A DNA stretch of 64,000 nt from Mactra quadrangularis (Eukaryota; Mollusca; Bivalvia; Venerida; Mactridae): NCBI GenBank assembly GCA_025267735.1, contig CM046309.1, forward strand, positions 36,059,202 to 36,123,201, in the 5' to 3' direction. Numbering within the stretch: position 1 is the stretch's first letter; every line of letters starts with the position of its first letter. Below the pieces are notes generated by a model. That model worked only from the letters and a program-made list of their open reading frames with translations, searched no databases and was not told the origin of the DNA. Below, piece after piece: positions 25,101 through 35,555 of this stretch. A program made the position numbers and the translations under genes.

Positions 25101-28100
25101 CAATTATTCTGAATATGCTAAGAAAAATGTGAATATAAGAATATCAAGCTTTTGACAATAGTGATAGAAAACTATGGGATACATTGATATGCAGTACCCA
25201 CCAAAAGTTTGGAGACATATTCATTTTATAGGCCACCGAAATAGCTTTTATAATAAAATTGATTACTGTTTATTTTGAATTACCTGTTAGTTCTGCTTTA
25301 ATTTTGTTTATCATTTTAATTATAACTGAAACTACAAAAATAGCATAAAAGCTATGTTTTGGAAAATAATTACAATAAACATGGTTCTGGAGGTTTTTAG
25401 GATATCAGATGCTGAATCTCATAAATGTGTTGCCTTTATGAAATTTGTTTTCATTTTATTAAAAATCATACTTATATATATGAAAGGATAAGGATTCTAC
25501 AAAAAAAAAAAATTTGTCTCAAAACTTTTGGAGGGTACTGTACATAAAGATATTTATACAAAAACTCTCCATACATAAATATTTAATACATCATGATGAG
25601 TCAGGTCAAAACCAGTTTAACTAGATGTAATTAAAGGAAGACAAAGAGTAGTTTGGCAAAAACTCATCAAACTAGTGTTACAGCAAGAGCATTGTATGGA
25701 CATTTCTAATTTTACTTCAAATGTGCAGTGTTCATTCAAGGTTATCACCTATCAATTGCCTAAGAATAAAGAATATAAAACCCTTAACCTAAATGTTTCG
25801 AAAAACAGAAAATAATACAAAAATGTGTATATATATATTTTTTTATCATTTTTCTCTCATACTTTCAAGAACATCTCAGTACTTTCATAGTTTCACAATT
25901 TGTAACATTCACAGGCAGTTTATAGGCAATAGACAATCTGACATGATGGAAAAGTATAAATTTGTCAGTAGAAATATTGTATGAAATGTAGCTTTGAGAG
26001 TGAGTCAATAAACACTTGCATGAATAATTATTTATACTGTATCAAAATCAAAAGAAAACTAGACAAAATTTGAATCTGAATTCCACCCATAAAGCATACA
26101 AAGATATCCCAAAAGTAATAAAAATGTAATAATAATGACAGTGCATAATTTGAACAATACATTATTAGGTGCAATATTGACATATAAAATAAGATGTTTT
26201 TAAGAACCCTTTGCCACTCACCTGAGATCAAGGCATTTAAGGTTCTAGAAAACTTAAATTTGTGACTTGTTTGATGCTATGGAGATAATTTTGAATAATA
26301 ATGAATGGGTTTATTTTGGAAATGTAATAGGGGACCCTCCCTGCTAGATGCATCTAAGCTAAAGGTTTCAGACTTTTTTAATTTTTAAAATTTATTGTAA
26401 AACTTGTAACCTCTGGGACATGGGTATCTCCCTAGAGTATAATGTAACCAAACTATGTAAGGGGTCTAAAGAAGATACTACATGTCAAAATATGGAACTG
26501 AAGACCAAAATGGTATAAGAGATTCGCTTTGTAAACTTTCACAAATGACAGTCATAGACTAGTCACAATAGCTGACCATGAACACTTTGTGATCAGGTGA
26601 GCTGACAAAGGTTTATATAAAACATTAAAACCTCAAAAAGAACGATAAGTAAGAAAAAACCTTGAAATAGTTTATAAGTGTGCATGATGAGAAATGTTGA
26701 TAAGATTGTAAACCAGACTGAAATGTTCAATGTAGTTATACATTGCAATAGAAATAAAGATATTTTATTCAAAGAAGATTTACCCAAGAAGATAATGTTA
26801 ATAATTCAGCTGAGGCCTGTAAACCAAATATACAACATACCATTGTTAGAGATATAATGTAATTAGAATACTAATGTATGGTGCTATACACATCTTCTCC
26901 ATCGCTTACTAGGTAATATAGTTGCATAGGCAGTCAATAAACCAACACACTCTATCAGTCACTGGACAAGCTAAGGTCTCTAGATCCAAGCTTATATCTA
27001 GTAAAGCCCATACCTTTGCCAGAGGGCTGACATCTGCCCTACTTGGTACTAGGGCTGTCACAATATACCGGTATACCGGTGTATTGCAATACGCAGCTAT
27101 GGCAACACATACCACAGTACGATTTTTACGTACCGTTACTAGGCGATATTTTTTATTTTTAATGGAAAAGTCTCCCTTTTGCGAAATAAAAGTAGCAAAA
27201 CGTCAGTTTTTAATTGTTTATTCCATCAAATCTCAAGTTACGAGAATTTACCCGATGGGGGCGCATCACAGTCCTAAATGACCATAAATACTTAGAGTCT
27301 AGATTCTATCAGTAGCTGCATTAAGATTTGCAATGTTTATGTTAAATACAGCAGAGGCACAACAAATCTAAAGCCCACCATATATATAGCGGTAGGTATT
27401 GTGATACGATGCCAGCATACAGCAGTATATCCCGATTGGCTTCTGGCATATCGTGACAGCCCTACTTGATACAGTGGTAGGAGGGAAAATGGCTGTAGAA
27501 AGTTTTACAAAACTAAACACCTTAGAGGTTGTCAGTAATGTGCAGAAATCTTATTTAGAAAAATTGGCATAGACTAAAACACTTTTCATTCATTCTGAAT
27601 GTTAAGAACTGGAAACAAAAGTTATAAAGACTGTTACCATCATGGATCTGCAAATTTTGCTCTACTTTAGAGTAAATGTATCTATTAAATTTACTGTAGC
27701 TTTCAATAAATTTAATAGAACAATAGCTTAACTTTCAGACAATGAGTTATTGGTTAATCACTGCCAACAACTAAGGTTAAATCATGTTATCATTAGCCCA
27801 TAAAAAATTAGTCAAGACCTATTAGATGTACTAAGAATATATTATTTAACTATGGGATTAATTGTTTAACAAGCATGAGTTTATATAGCAGAAACACTAA
27901 TGAAAGATTCATATATCATTGTATTGTTAAATTTTATTTTCCTGTCAGTGGCACATGCATTAACCCTGCTGATTTAAATACTAGATATTTGTGTGATAAT
28001 CTCTGTACATAAATGTGGATATCTATTGTAATTGATTGTTTATACAGAAGTATTGTAGTGAGTATTTAAATCTGCAGTTAACGTATTCACCACTGACAGG

Positions 28101-31100
28101 AGCATAACATTTAACAAAACATATATTATATATGTTTTGCAACAAATTTGATTATATATTTAGGAGGCCATGCTATTTTCTATGGGAAGCAAATAATATT
28201 GTTAGCTTTTCTTGCTCACTAGTGCTAGTGTTATGGATTTAGTTATGTAATGATTAGGACTGTCACTATTAATTTGCTCTGAATCAATTTCTATGAAAAT
28301 TTGATTCAAATTTTGCTAGTTGGTAGATAGTTCTTCTGTACAATTAATAAGGTAAAGAAATGAAACTTTGTTCCGCTTTGTGCTGAAATGACATTCAATA
28401 CCATTCAATTTAGAATAGAAATCATCTATCTCAAAGTATTTTGACTAAAGAACTAGAAAATATATGACAAATTTAGCCTTGTAGACTATGCGATTGTACT
28501 TACAACAAAAAACATTGAGTATTACTTTTTTGAGTAATTAGCATTGGTCTATTTTATTTGGACCAATGTCCATATGTAAAAATCAAAATGGCTGCCATAT
28601 CTAACTAATTGATATAGAATCCAAATGAACAATTAACAAATTTCATTACTTTTAATAGGGACAGTCCTAAACATAATACACTCCACACTCAATGCAGCAT
28701 ATTATGCACATGTAACATTGTCATTAACACATTGATACATCAAACAAGTCTAGTAACTTACCTGAGCAAAACATAACGGTACAAATGTCATATAATAAGC
28801 TGTTAACATAGAGTTGAAGAGAATCTGTTTCACTCGGTTATTAAAATCAATCTTTAAGACTTCCACCTCTTCTCTGATGATATCAGGTGTCAATACACAA
28901 TTGTGATATAAAACATAGTCTGTGGACAAAGAAATATATACATGTATAGAAATTATCTTCCATTATAATATGTGAGATAGCAACAGTACTGCATCAACAT
29001 ATATCATTATAATTCTATTTTGAGCACAATACTGAAATTTTGGATTTCTTCACAAATTAAATCAAATTTTGATATGGTGAAAATTTCAGAAAAATCTAAA
29101 ACTTGAACTTGGATTTTCTTTTACTTTCTGAGTGGTTTGTTATAGAATGACCCATAAGATGGTAAACATGATTCTGATCACCTTCTGAATCTAAAACCTT
29201 CCTTTTAAGTTTAACTTTATAAAAATGACACAAGTGGATTTTTTTGAAGACTGATTCATGAATTCTATATGATTTACCTTTATAACATAATTATGAAAGT
29301 AAGACAATTTAAAATTTAAGTTCATGAACCAGATTATCATTTAAAACATTGAGCCAAATGCTAGATGGAATGCAGATTGATTTAGTTACTTATGATAGAC
29401 TGGTTAAGAAAAAGCCAATTCTAATTATAGACTTTGTAACTGGTGCATTTCAGATTGTCTGACTTGTAAATGTCACATACATGTTGTACTGTAGTAAGAC
29501 TCATTTTCACAAGATCAAACATTAAAATATTGCTAATAATTAGAGTTATTGATTGTGATGATGACATACTACTCAGATTGGCAAGTAATGAAAAATCAGT
29601 ACATAACTCTTTTTTCATCTTAATTGCAGATCCACGCTAGAGCAATAGCACACTGTGTGCCGACTTTATTACTATCATTAAAAACTATGTATGATAAATA
29701 CCTTTATCTAAGTTAGATCTATGTCTTGGTGTGGATTTTTCAGTGACAAGTGAAGGCCAATTTAATGACTTTAGATATAATGGTTTAATTGTTGGTCCAA
29801 AAAGAAATATATAAGTAACTATCCTGAAAAATAAAATAAAATATTACAGAAATTCTGAAAACATGTATAACCCTTCTGTACCATGAAAATAAATTTATTA
29901 AGTTTTGAAACCAGTTTTTTACATTTAAGTTCCACTTATCATTCTTTTATTTAAATCACTGAATAAAGAATGACTCAACAATTTATATGATTAATATGCA
30001 TGGGTTATTATTGACATAAATCATTAATATAACAGAAAAATTGATAATTTAGATAATTAAAGTTAAAAGTTAAAGCAAGGTTTTTGAAGTCTACTTCTAG
30101 TATCACTATTCAGTCGACACTTGACATTAACTTCCCCAATTATCGAGTCACACACCAACTGTTATGATGCAGCGCAGATTGCAGCCACAGCTGAGCATAC
30201 ATTGTATGACCCTAACAGGTACCCATTTACACCTGGATAGAGTGAAGCAATAGCAGGTAAATTTCTTGCTTAAGAAAAGTCGCAGTGCCCCTAGTGGGAT
30301 TAGAACCCAGGACCTCTTGATCAAGTATGAATCAAAATGGCCAACAATTAACTGATTTTAAACACACAATGAACCAATAATAGATACTTACGGGCAGCAT
30401 AAAAATAAACAATATAGTAGAGAATAGCTCCTCAATACTTGATAACCAGTAAATAACAGAATCCCTACAGCAACTGATACCATCACTATTTTACATAATT
30501 GTACCAACATGTATAAAATACCTTTATTGGTTTTAGAACCATAAATCTGGAACATAAATGGTAATACTTATTAAAATATTTATATTAAATTAGAAATTAA
30601 AGGAAAATAAACAACAAAACAATTTAATATCAGAAATGAGAAATCATGTGTACATTCAAATCTTAAACAAACAAGATGTTGTAATTTTGTAGCTCTTAGG
30701 TCTTTTTCATACGAGTCTAACAATTATTCAACATTTTTTGGGCTTACAATATTTATGCAATTGCTGCATATTTGCAATCTTCTTTATACTTTACTGGTTT
30801 ATGTTTACTGTTTCACAGTAACTTTTTCTGCATAATGAGGTGAAAATTTGGAAGGGAGGAGAGAAAATGGCAGGGTGTAGAACCCTACTACTGTACTTTA
30901 GAATAACCGTAACGGATTACATACCTCTTGAACAAAACACCAGATTAATCTTCTACTCATCAGAACACACAAAAATATAGCCAGATATGGATCTATTAGG
31001 TAAAAATTCTGTTTGAAATAGACATAAGAACACACATCAGTCAAGTATTACAATGAATAAAACAAATATAAACAAATACACATGAAACTAAAGCAATCAA

Positions 31101-34100
31101 CTAAAATTGAAGCCTAATTGGAAGTCTAGCAGAAATTAATCAAATTAATACTTCTAGCTATATGTACATGTATGCATATAAATTCTGTCAACTTTTGTCT
31201 GATATTCTACTTTATTCTAAGTTATTACTTACATTTTTAATTTTAACAACTATTAATTGCATCTATAACCAAATGTAACAAAATAAATTCCTACTAAATT
31301 TGTGCTTAGTTAAAATTCTAATCAGGAACAAAAGTTGGAAAAAATATCAAATTGCCTCAATTTTGTTTTTAAATATTTTAAAATTACTTTAGCTGAATAA
31401 TGAAATAAGTTCTTACAACTTAAGTCTATCATTGTTGAGTCCATTTGAACCTCCAGTGCTACGTAAAGTGTTTCTAGCTCAATGGTTTTTGGATAGGATC
31501 ATTCTTAGAATAAAGGCAATAGAATATTGGACATGAGAGCTATACTGTAACGTGTCCGCTGGGCGCTCGACCGTCAAGCCGGCGCTCGCGTACGTGTTTT
31601 AAGTCGGTGCTCGTCTTAGCACCGACTGACTAGGCGTCCGAGCTTGCTGTAGGGACGGAGACAGAAGCAATCCCAGGACACTGACTCGTGTTCTGGGCTT
31701 AATAACAATGTTAAGTATATATAGACAGATTTTTCTCAAGCTTTTTAGCTTTATGATTAGAAAACAACTAAAATAAAAGCGTATAGAAATATGTACAGGC
31801 ACAAAGCATAAAACAAATACACACTCCTGAGACAATACCTCAGAATGAAAACCAATAGAAACAACAAAAGTTATAGACACGATAGCATAAAACAACAGTA
31901 TAAAACAATGTACAAACTTAATGTTCCAGACACAGTCTGGAGCAGAGACAAAAGCGTTTAACAAAACGATAACTCCGAACACAACCTCGGATTATAAAAC
32001 GTATGTTGAAACCAACAGACCCCGAGCCCGGACAAGCCAATGTCTCAGGAACAACTCGGAACTAAAGTAAAACCAAAACTAAAACTTCAACTCCGAACAC
32101 AGTCTCGGATTATAAAACCTAAGTTGAAACCAACAGACCCGAGCCCGGACAAGCTAATGTCTCAGGAACAACTCGGAACTAAAGCAAAACCAAAACTAAA
32201 ACTAAAACCTCGAACAAAACCTCGGGTTCTAAAACGTATGTTGAAACCAACAGATCCCGAGTCCGGACAAGCAATGTCTCAGGAACGACTCGGAACTAAA
32301 GCAAAACCAAAACTAAAACTAAAACCTCAAACAAAACCTCGAGTTCTAAAACGTATGTTGAAACCAACAGATCCCGAGTCCGGACAAGCAATGTCTCAGG
32401 AACGACTCGGAACTAAAGCAAAACCAAAACTAAAACTATAACTCCGAACAAAACCTCGGGTTCTAAAACGTATGTTGAAACCAACAGATCCCGAGTCCGG
32501 ACAAGCAATGTTCCAGACGCAACTCGGAACTGAAGCAAAACCAAAAACTAAAACTAAAACCCCGAACAAAACCTCGGGTTCTTAAACGTATGTTGAAACC
32601 AACAGACTTCTAACTCCGACACTGCGATGTTTCAAACACGACCAAGAGCAGAAACAAAACCACCAATCTTATTCCTTGGATCGGAAACAGTCTACCTACT
32701 ATTACAACCTCGGGTACGTAACAAGGGATAGCCCAGGATAAGCACGATTTACCCCGCAGGTTCTGCCGTCAACGTTATCGAGCAAGAAAGCGCTTCCTCC
32801 TCACTAACAACCTACAAATCGCAATGATGTTCAATTGTCAGTACAGTAGATAGCTCACACCAAGCTTGATAAGCGTTTAGCAAATAACCAGTAGATCTAT
32901 GACTAAATTCAGCTTCAACTTTCTTTGTATGCAGTCATCAGATTTCTGCCGCGTGAATGAGACATACGCTGCTTTTATACTATCGGTCGAGTCTATTTTA
33001 TGGAACATTCCACTTTCTACAGGGAGGTCAAACATGCTAAGTTTACTAAAGGGAAGTAATTCATTCTTTTCCCAAAAAGGAGCATATTCAATACTATACG
33101 TATATTTAAAATGATAATATCAAGGTATGGTTTTCGCTTAAAATTCAAACTCAAAGTTTAAAAGGTTGAACAATACATAATTTAAGACAATCAAAATGTA
33201 CAATAATTCTAAACTTGACAGAGAAAGGAGAAGATTCACCAAAACATTTATTTTTAATAAAGGGAGATAATTCAACCTTTTTCCCTTTTTGCGATTCTCC
33301 CATGCATCTTAGGTATTATATTTAACAAGCGTTCGAGTGATAGATTTTACGAACCCCGAAAGAAACTAATCGACTGCTGTCGGGGCGTGCTGCATTCTGT
33401 AAACTGCAGAAAACAAAATGATTCTGACAAAATAATCACTGAAACAGTCAGATTTGTAGATATAATATAAATACTAAGCAATTTACCAGATTATAATTCA
33501 CGACGCTCTTGTAAACAAAAGGGAGACTACTCTCGTTACTGTTATTTGATCAAAACAAAGAGTTGCCGTTCGTTTCACTACTACCAATTTGCATCAGCCT
33601 CCTGGTATCACATAACGCTTTAGACTTCAGCAGTCATGCTGAAGAAGTTGATGAGATATCACCAAAGATTTCAATATAAATAAAGCTTGCCCTGAGTTGA
33701 GGAAAATTGACTCCAAAAAGTTCTTATAACTTAGATTATTTACACTCAAGTATTTGTTTCCTGGTCCATTAGTACTGAGCCAAAAGAAAAAATTCATTTT
33801 AAAAATGTCTTCGCTCAAGGGAATGTCTAGGTATGTTTTGAATGTGATTTGAACTAATCTAAAAGATTTATCTATAATTGTAGCCACCCAGCCACAGCTG
33901 TTCTATAAAGACTTACCAATCCATAGTTAGCATGTGAGTGTTGTAACCACCATACTGTTTTATATAGGTTGATATATTGTAGACACATTACAAAGAATCC
34001 AAACACATACATCAACATTTCAAATGCAATATTTGTATCCCTTGGTATATCAGGTATATGTGCATGCTTTGGTAATACAGCCATGGTTGCCAAGGGAACG

Positions 34101-34447
34101 ACATTGGCATCCCTGTCATCGGCATGCCTACAAATTACAATAGAGGAAATTAAACATTGATTTTTAACAAAACTTTAACATCATGATATCATATAAGATG
34201 TAAATAATCAAATAAAATCAGAGGTAATTTCGACAATATAAATAGTAAACTTAAAATATAAAGGCTTGATATGGAGTCAATCACACATCATGATGACGTG
34301 AATTAATTGTTAATTAATTGATATCCGAAAATTAGCTATCCGAATAATTGACAATAAAAGATACCCGGAATTAGCCGTCTTGTGAGCACTACTCTGATAG
34401 GTAGAGTTTGTTTGGATCCTTGACAATATTCTTCTCCCGGCAGGCAT
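21906..34447 (-). CDS. TMEM39A: TMEM39 family ER membrane protein (nine exons)
   Basis: Exons 34365-34447, 33917-34127, 30925-31008, 30392-30546, 29702-29823, 28762-28919, 23239-23423, 22674-22794 and 21906-22127 join in phase to 446 residues plus stop. Family marks include IPDIP (52-56), [10 protein letters not shown] (79-88), [10 protein letters not shown] (99-108), the REEVEVLK / FNNRVK region before [21 protein letters not shown], and the C-terminal FHRPLRVLN and [15 protein letters not shown]. About eight hydrophobic membrane segments are visible (first about 62-82). Human TMEM39A is slightly longer (about 488). Known role of the family: ER membrane protein affecting COPII export, SAC1 trafficking and autophagy in mammals, and procollagen secretion in C. 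elegans. The start is chosen because exon 1 begins MPAGRR, like vertebrate TMEM39A, and its phase-2 donor fits exon 2. Its donor (GTATCT) is the weakest in the model. Invertebrate TMEM39 is usually single, so A versus B is not resolved. Confidence 0.95.
22674..22794 (-). CDS. TMEM39A: TMEM39 exon 8
   Basis: Encodes [18 protein letters not shown] and a loop ending MHGRFY, matching the family loop before the last two membrane segments. Confidence 0.95.
23239..23423 (-). CDS. TMEM39A: TMEM39 exon 7
   Basis: Contains [14 protein letters not shown], a membrane segment, [16 protein letters not shown] and KVEGRHAH. The intron before it is 5.3 kb and rich in repeats. Confidence 0.95.
24898..24924 (+). 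repeat. poly-T / poly-G run in TMEM39 intron
   Basis: A T run followed directly by 13 G. Lengths in such runs are prone to assembly error. Confidence 0.9.
25192..25540. mobile_element. Tc1/mariner-like MITE in TMEM39 intron
   Basis: The ends are inverted repeats of about 28 bp: CAGTACCCACCAAAAGTTTG at 25192, and the right end read in reverse starts CAGTACCCTCCAAAAGTTTT. The CAGT terminus and a TA right flank fit Tc1/mariner; the left flank is TG rather than TA, a probable mutation. Length is 349 bp with no transposase. Confidence 0.7.
27050..27464. mobile_element. hAT-like non-autonomous element with 8-bp target duplication
   Basis: Termini TAGGGCTGTCAC and GTGACAGCCCTA are exact inverted repeats. 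The flanks are CTTGGTAC (27042-27049) and CTTGATAC (27465-27472), an 8-bp target duplication with one change, as hAT elements make. Length is 415 bp; no transposase. It sits in TMEM39 intron 6. Confidence 0.85.
27941..28100. mobile_element. palindromic 160-bp MITE, copy 2
   Basis: Opens CCTGTCAGTGG, closes CCACTGACAGG; the arms share GATTTAAATACT and the mirrored AGTATTTAAATC. Same family as 9851-10010. Confidence 0.8.
28255..28669. mobile_element. second hAT-like MITE, diverged
   Basis: The left end TAGGACTGTCACTATTAA and the right end read in reverse (TAGGACTGTCCCTATTAA) are inverted repeats. The termini resemble those of 27050-27464 with GGA for GGG. The length is the same to the base (415 bp), but no clear 8-bp duplication remains. 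Confidence 0.65.
28762..28919 (-). CDS. TMEM39A: TMEM39 exon 6
   Basis: Encodes DYVLYHNCV..., the conserved [20 protein letters not shown] loop and the [10 protein letters not shown] membrane segment. Ends in phase 0. Confidence 0.95.
29702..29823 (-). CDS. TMEM39A: TMEM39 exon 5
   Basis: [14 protein letters not shown] completes a membrane segment, followed by a polar loop ending RSNLDK. Donor GTATTT. Confidence 0.93.
30140..30330 (-). mobile_element. SINE-like repeat, family B, copy 1
   Basis: Shares CAGGTACCCATTTACACCTG, GAGTGAAGCAAT, GGTAAATTTCTTGCT and GGGATT-GAACCCAGGACCTC with 42180-42330. The last segment, read on the minus strand, has a B-box-like GGTTCTAATCC. It lies in TMEM39 intron 4. 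Confidence 0.65.
30392..30546 (-). CDS. TMEM39A: TMEM39 exon 4
   Basis: Starts IYGSKTNKG; mostly the third and part of the fourth membrane segment ([20 protein letters not shown]). Ends in phase 2 before GTAAGT. Confidence 0.93.
30925..31008 (-). CDS. TMEM39A: TMEM39 exon 3
   Basis: Residues 99-126, [10 protein letters not shown] to WCFVQE: the second membrane segment. Exactly 28 codons. Confidence 0.95.
31602..31627. repeat. 10-bp perfect hairpin
   Basis: AGTCGGTGCT, a 6-base loop, and AGCACCGACT; CTAG follows two bases later. It sits at the edge of a GC-richer block (31.55-33.6 kb) in TMEM39 intron 2. Confidence 0.8.
31920..32665. repeat. 117-118-bp tandem array, about six copies
   Basis: The marker TTGAAACCAACAGA recurs at 32006, 32124, 32241, 32358, 32475 and 32593, spaced 117 or 118 bp. 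The unit also carries CTCAGGAACAACTCGGAACT and CGAGTCCGGACAAGC. Copies 3-5 are most alike. The plus strand is open for 133 codons (32040-32441) as a Lys-rich repeat, since 117 is a multiple of three; the two 118-bp units break the frame, so it is a minisatellite, not a gene. It lies in TMEM39 intron 2, and its GC content stands above the surroundings. Confidence 0.95.
33917..34127 (-). CDS. TMEM39A: TMEM39 exon 2
   Basis: Residues 28-98: the end of the variable N-terminus, first membrane segment and the conserved [10 protein letters not shown]. Ends in phase 0 before GTAAGT. Confidence 0.95.
34365..34447 (-). CDS. TMEM39A: TMEM39 exon 1 (start codon)
   Basis: Encodes residues 1-27 plus two bases, starting [10 protein letters not shown]. 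Several ATGs in another frame open exon 2, which would make a start inside exon 2 unlikely. Confidence 0.7.
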
Positions 34448-35505
34448 GTTCAATTACGACATTTCACACAAGAAACAGAAAAAATACGATAAATATTGTT
34501 TTATTTATGTTTCCAACTCGACCGGTGTCGACGTAAATTTTTTACTTCGTGAGAAAAGTTTAGGGTTACGGGAGTGCCGTAACTACAGTCTAGCCGGTAG
34601 GTTTTGTCTTGGATTACGGAACTTGCGTGAGGAATAATTTACTCCACATGGACTTTGGTATTTCTATTATTCTTTGTCTATCTGTTTGATAATTTGGTAT
34701 TGTTAAAAACAACTTCGATGACACATATTACCGTTGATGACCTTTGGTTTTATATTTTACCTAAACTCTTTTATTTTACTCGCATTTTAATATTGCAAGT
34801 ATCAATATAATCGGACGTATTTTTCGGATAAATAAACCAGATGTAGTGCTAACATATCATGTGAAATATTTTATTTGGCAACATTGTATATGTTAACTTA
34901 TTTCTTTGCTGTGTTCAATATGTTTACAATATTGTTCTATAATGTGTACTTGTATAATAATGAAAATAAAAAATTAATTGTGGATAACATATTTGGATTT
35001 TCAATATGGTCCACAATTATAATGGTAATAATACTAGTATAGTTTTCTATTCATATTGTAAACTTTTGTTTTTGATTGTTTGTATGTTTATTATTGATGC
35101 ACATAATTTGTATATGAACCAATAGAACCATATTACAATTTGACGGATGTATTTTTTGTTAAATGTGTTAATATCTACTAAAATTAAAGACTTTAAAAAA
35201 GTTTACTTATTAACTTACCTACCTATTTACCTTTTAAGATGGCATCATTTTGAAAAAAAAATTTCACTACAATGAAAATATAAGATTTATATTTAAGCCA
35301 TATATTTTCATTAAATAAAACCACATTTCATTGTAAAACATGTAAGAAACAAATTGTCTATATTTCTAATTTTCTACTTTCAGTAAGCTTGATTTCTCAT
35401 GTAAAACTGGCTGGAAAATACTAAGTCTGTTGAAGATTGTTGGTATTGATAGAAATTATTGAAATTTTGGTTTCATCCGTGGAATACTTACAAGTTATCA
35501 ATAAA
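34448..35505. promoter_or_regulatory. divergent promoter region, TMEM39 and LTO1
   Basis: The start codons face away from each other, 1,058 bp apart. The TMEM39 side (34500-34630) is richer in CpG (for example TCGACCGGTGTCGACG), which fits its 5' UTR and start site. No TATA box is evident. On the minus strand a strong donor-like GTAAGTATTCC lies at 35491-35481, so an antisense or alternative TMEM39 leader overlapping LTO1 exon 1 is possible. Confidence 0.45.
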
Positions 35506-35555
35506 ATGGATGATGTAGATGATTTATTCCATGATGTTGTTATGTGTGAGGAAAT
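35506..35555 (+). CDS. LTO1: LTO1 exon 1 (start codon)
   Basis: Sixteen codons plus two bases, MDDVDDLFHDVVMCEE. Donor GTAAGT. Confidence 0.92.

Noticed and set aside
26922..27281. 119-codon plus-strand frame
   Set aside because: It spans the border of a hAT-like element and has no family resemblance or splice signals.
31599..31982. 127-codon minus-strand frame in TMEM39 intron 2
   Set aside because: Composition is hydrophobic by chance in AT-rich DNA, and the C-terminal part reads through GC-rich repeat sequence. No known family.
32040..32441. 133-codon Lys-rich repeat frame as a gene
   Set aside because: It is the translation of a 117-bp minisatellite inside an intron; the 118-bp units at either end break the frame and there is no start or splice context.
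34084..34127. TMEM39 start at the internal ATG in exon 2 (34084)
   Set aside because: An upstream exon beginning MPAGRR joins in phase and gives a family-like N-terminus; out-of-frame ATGs precede the internal one.
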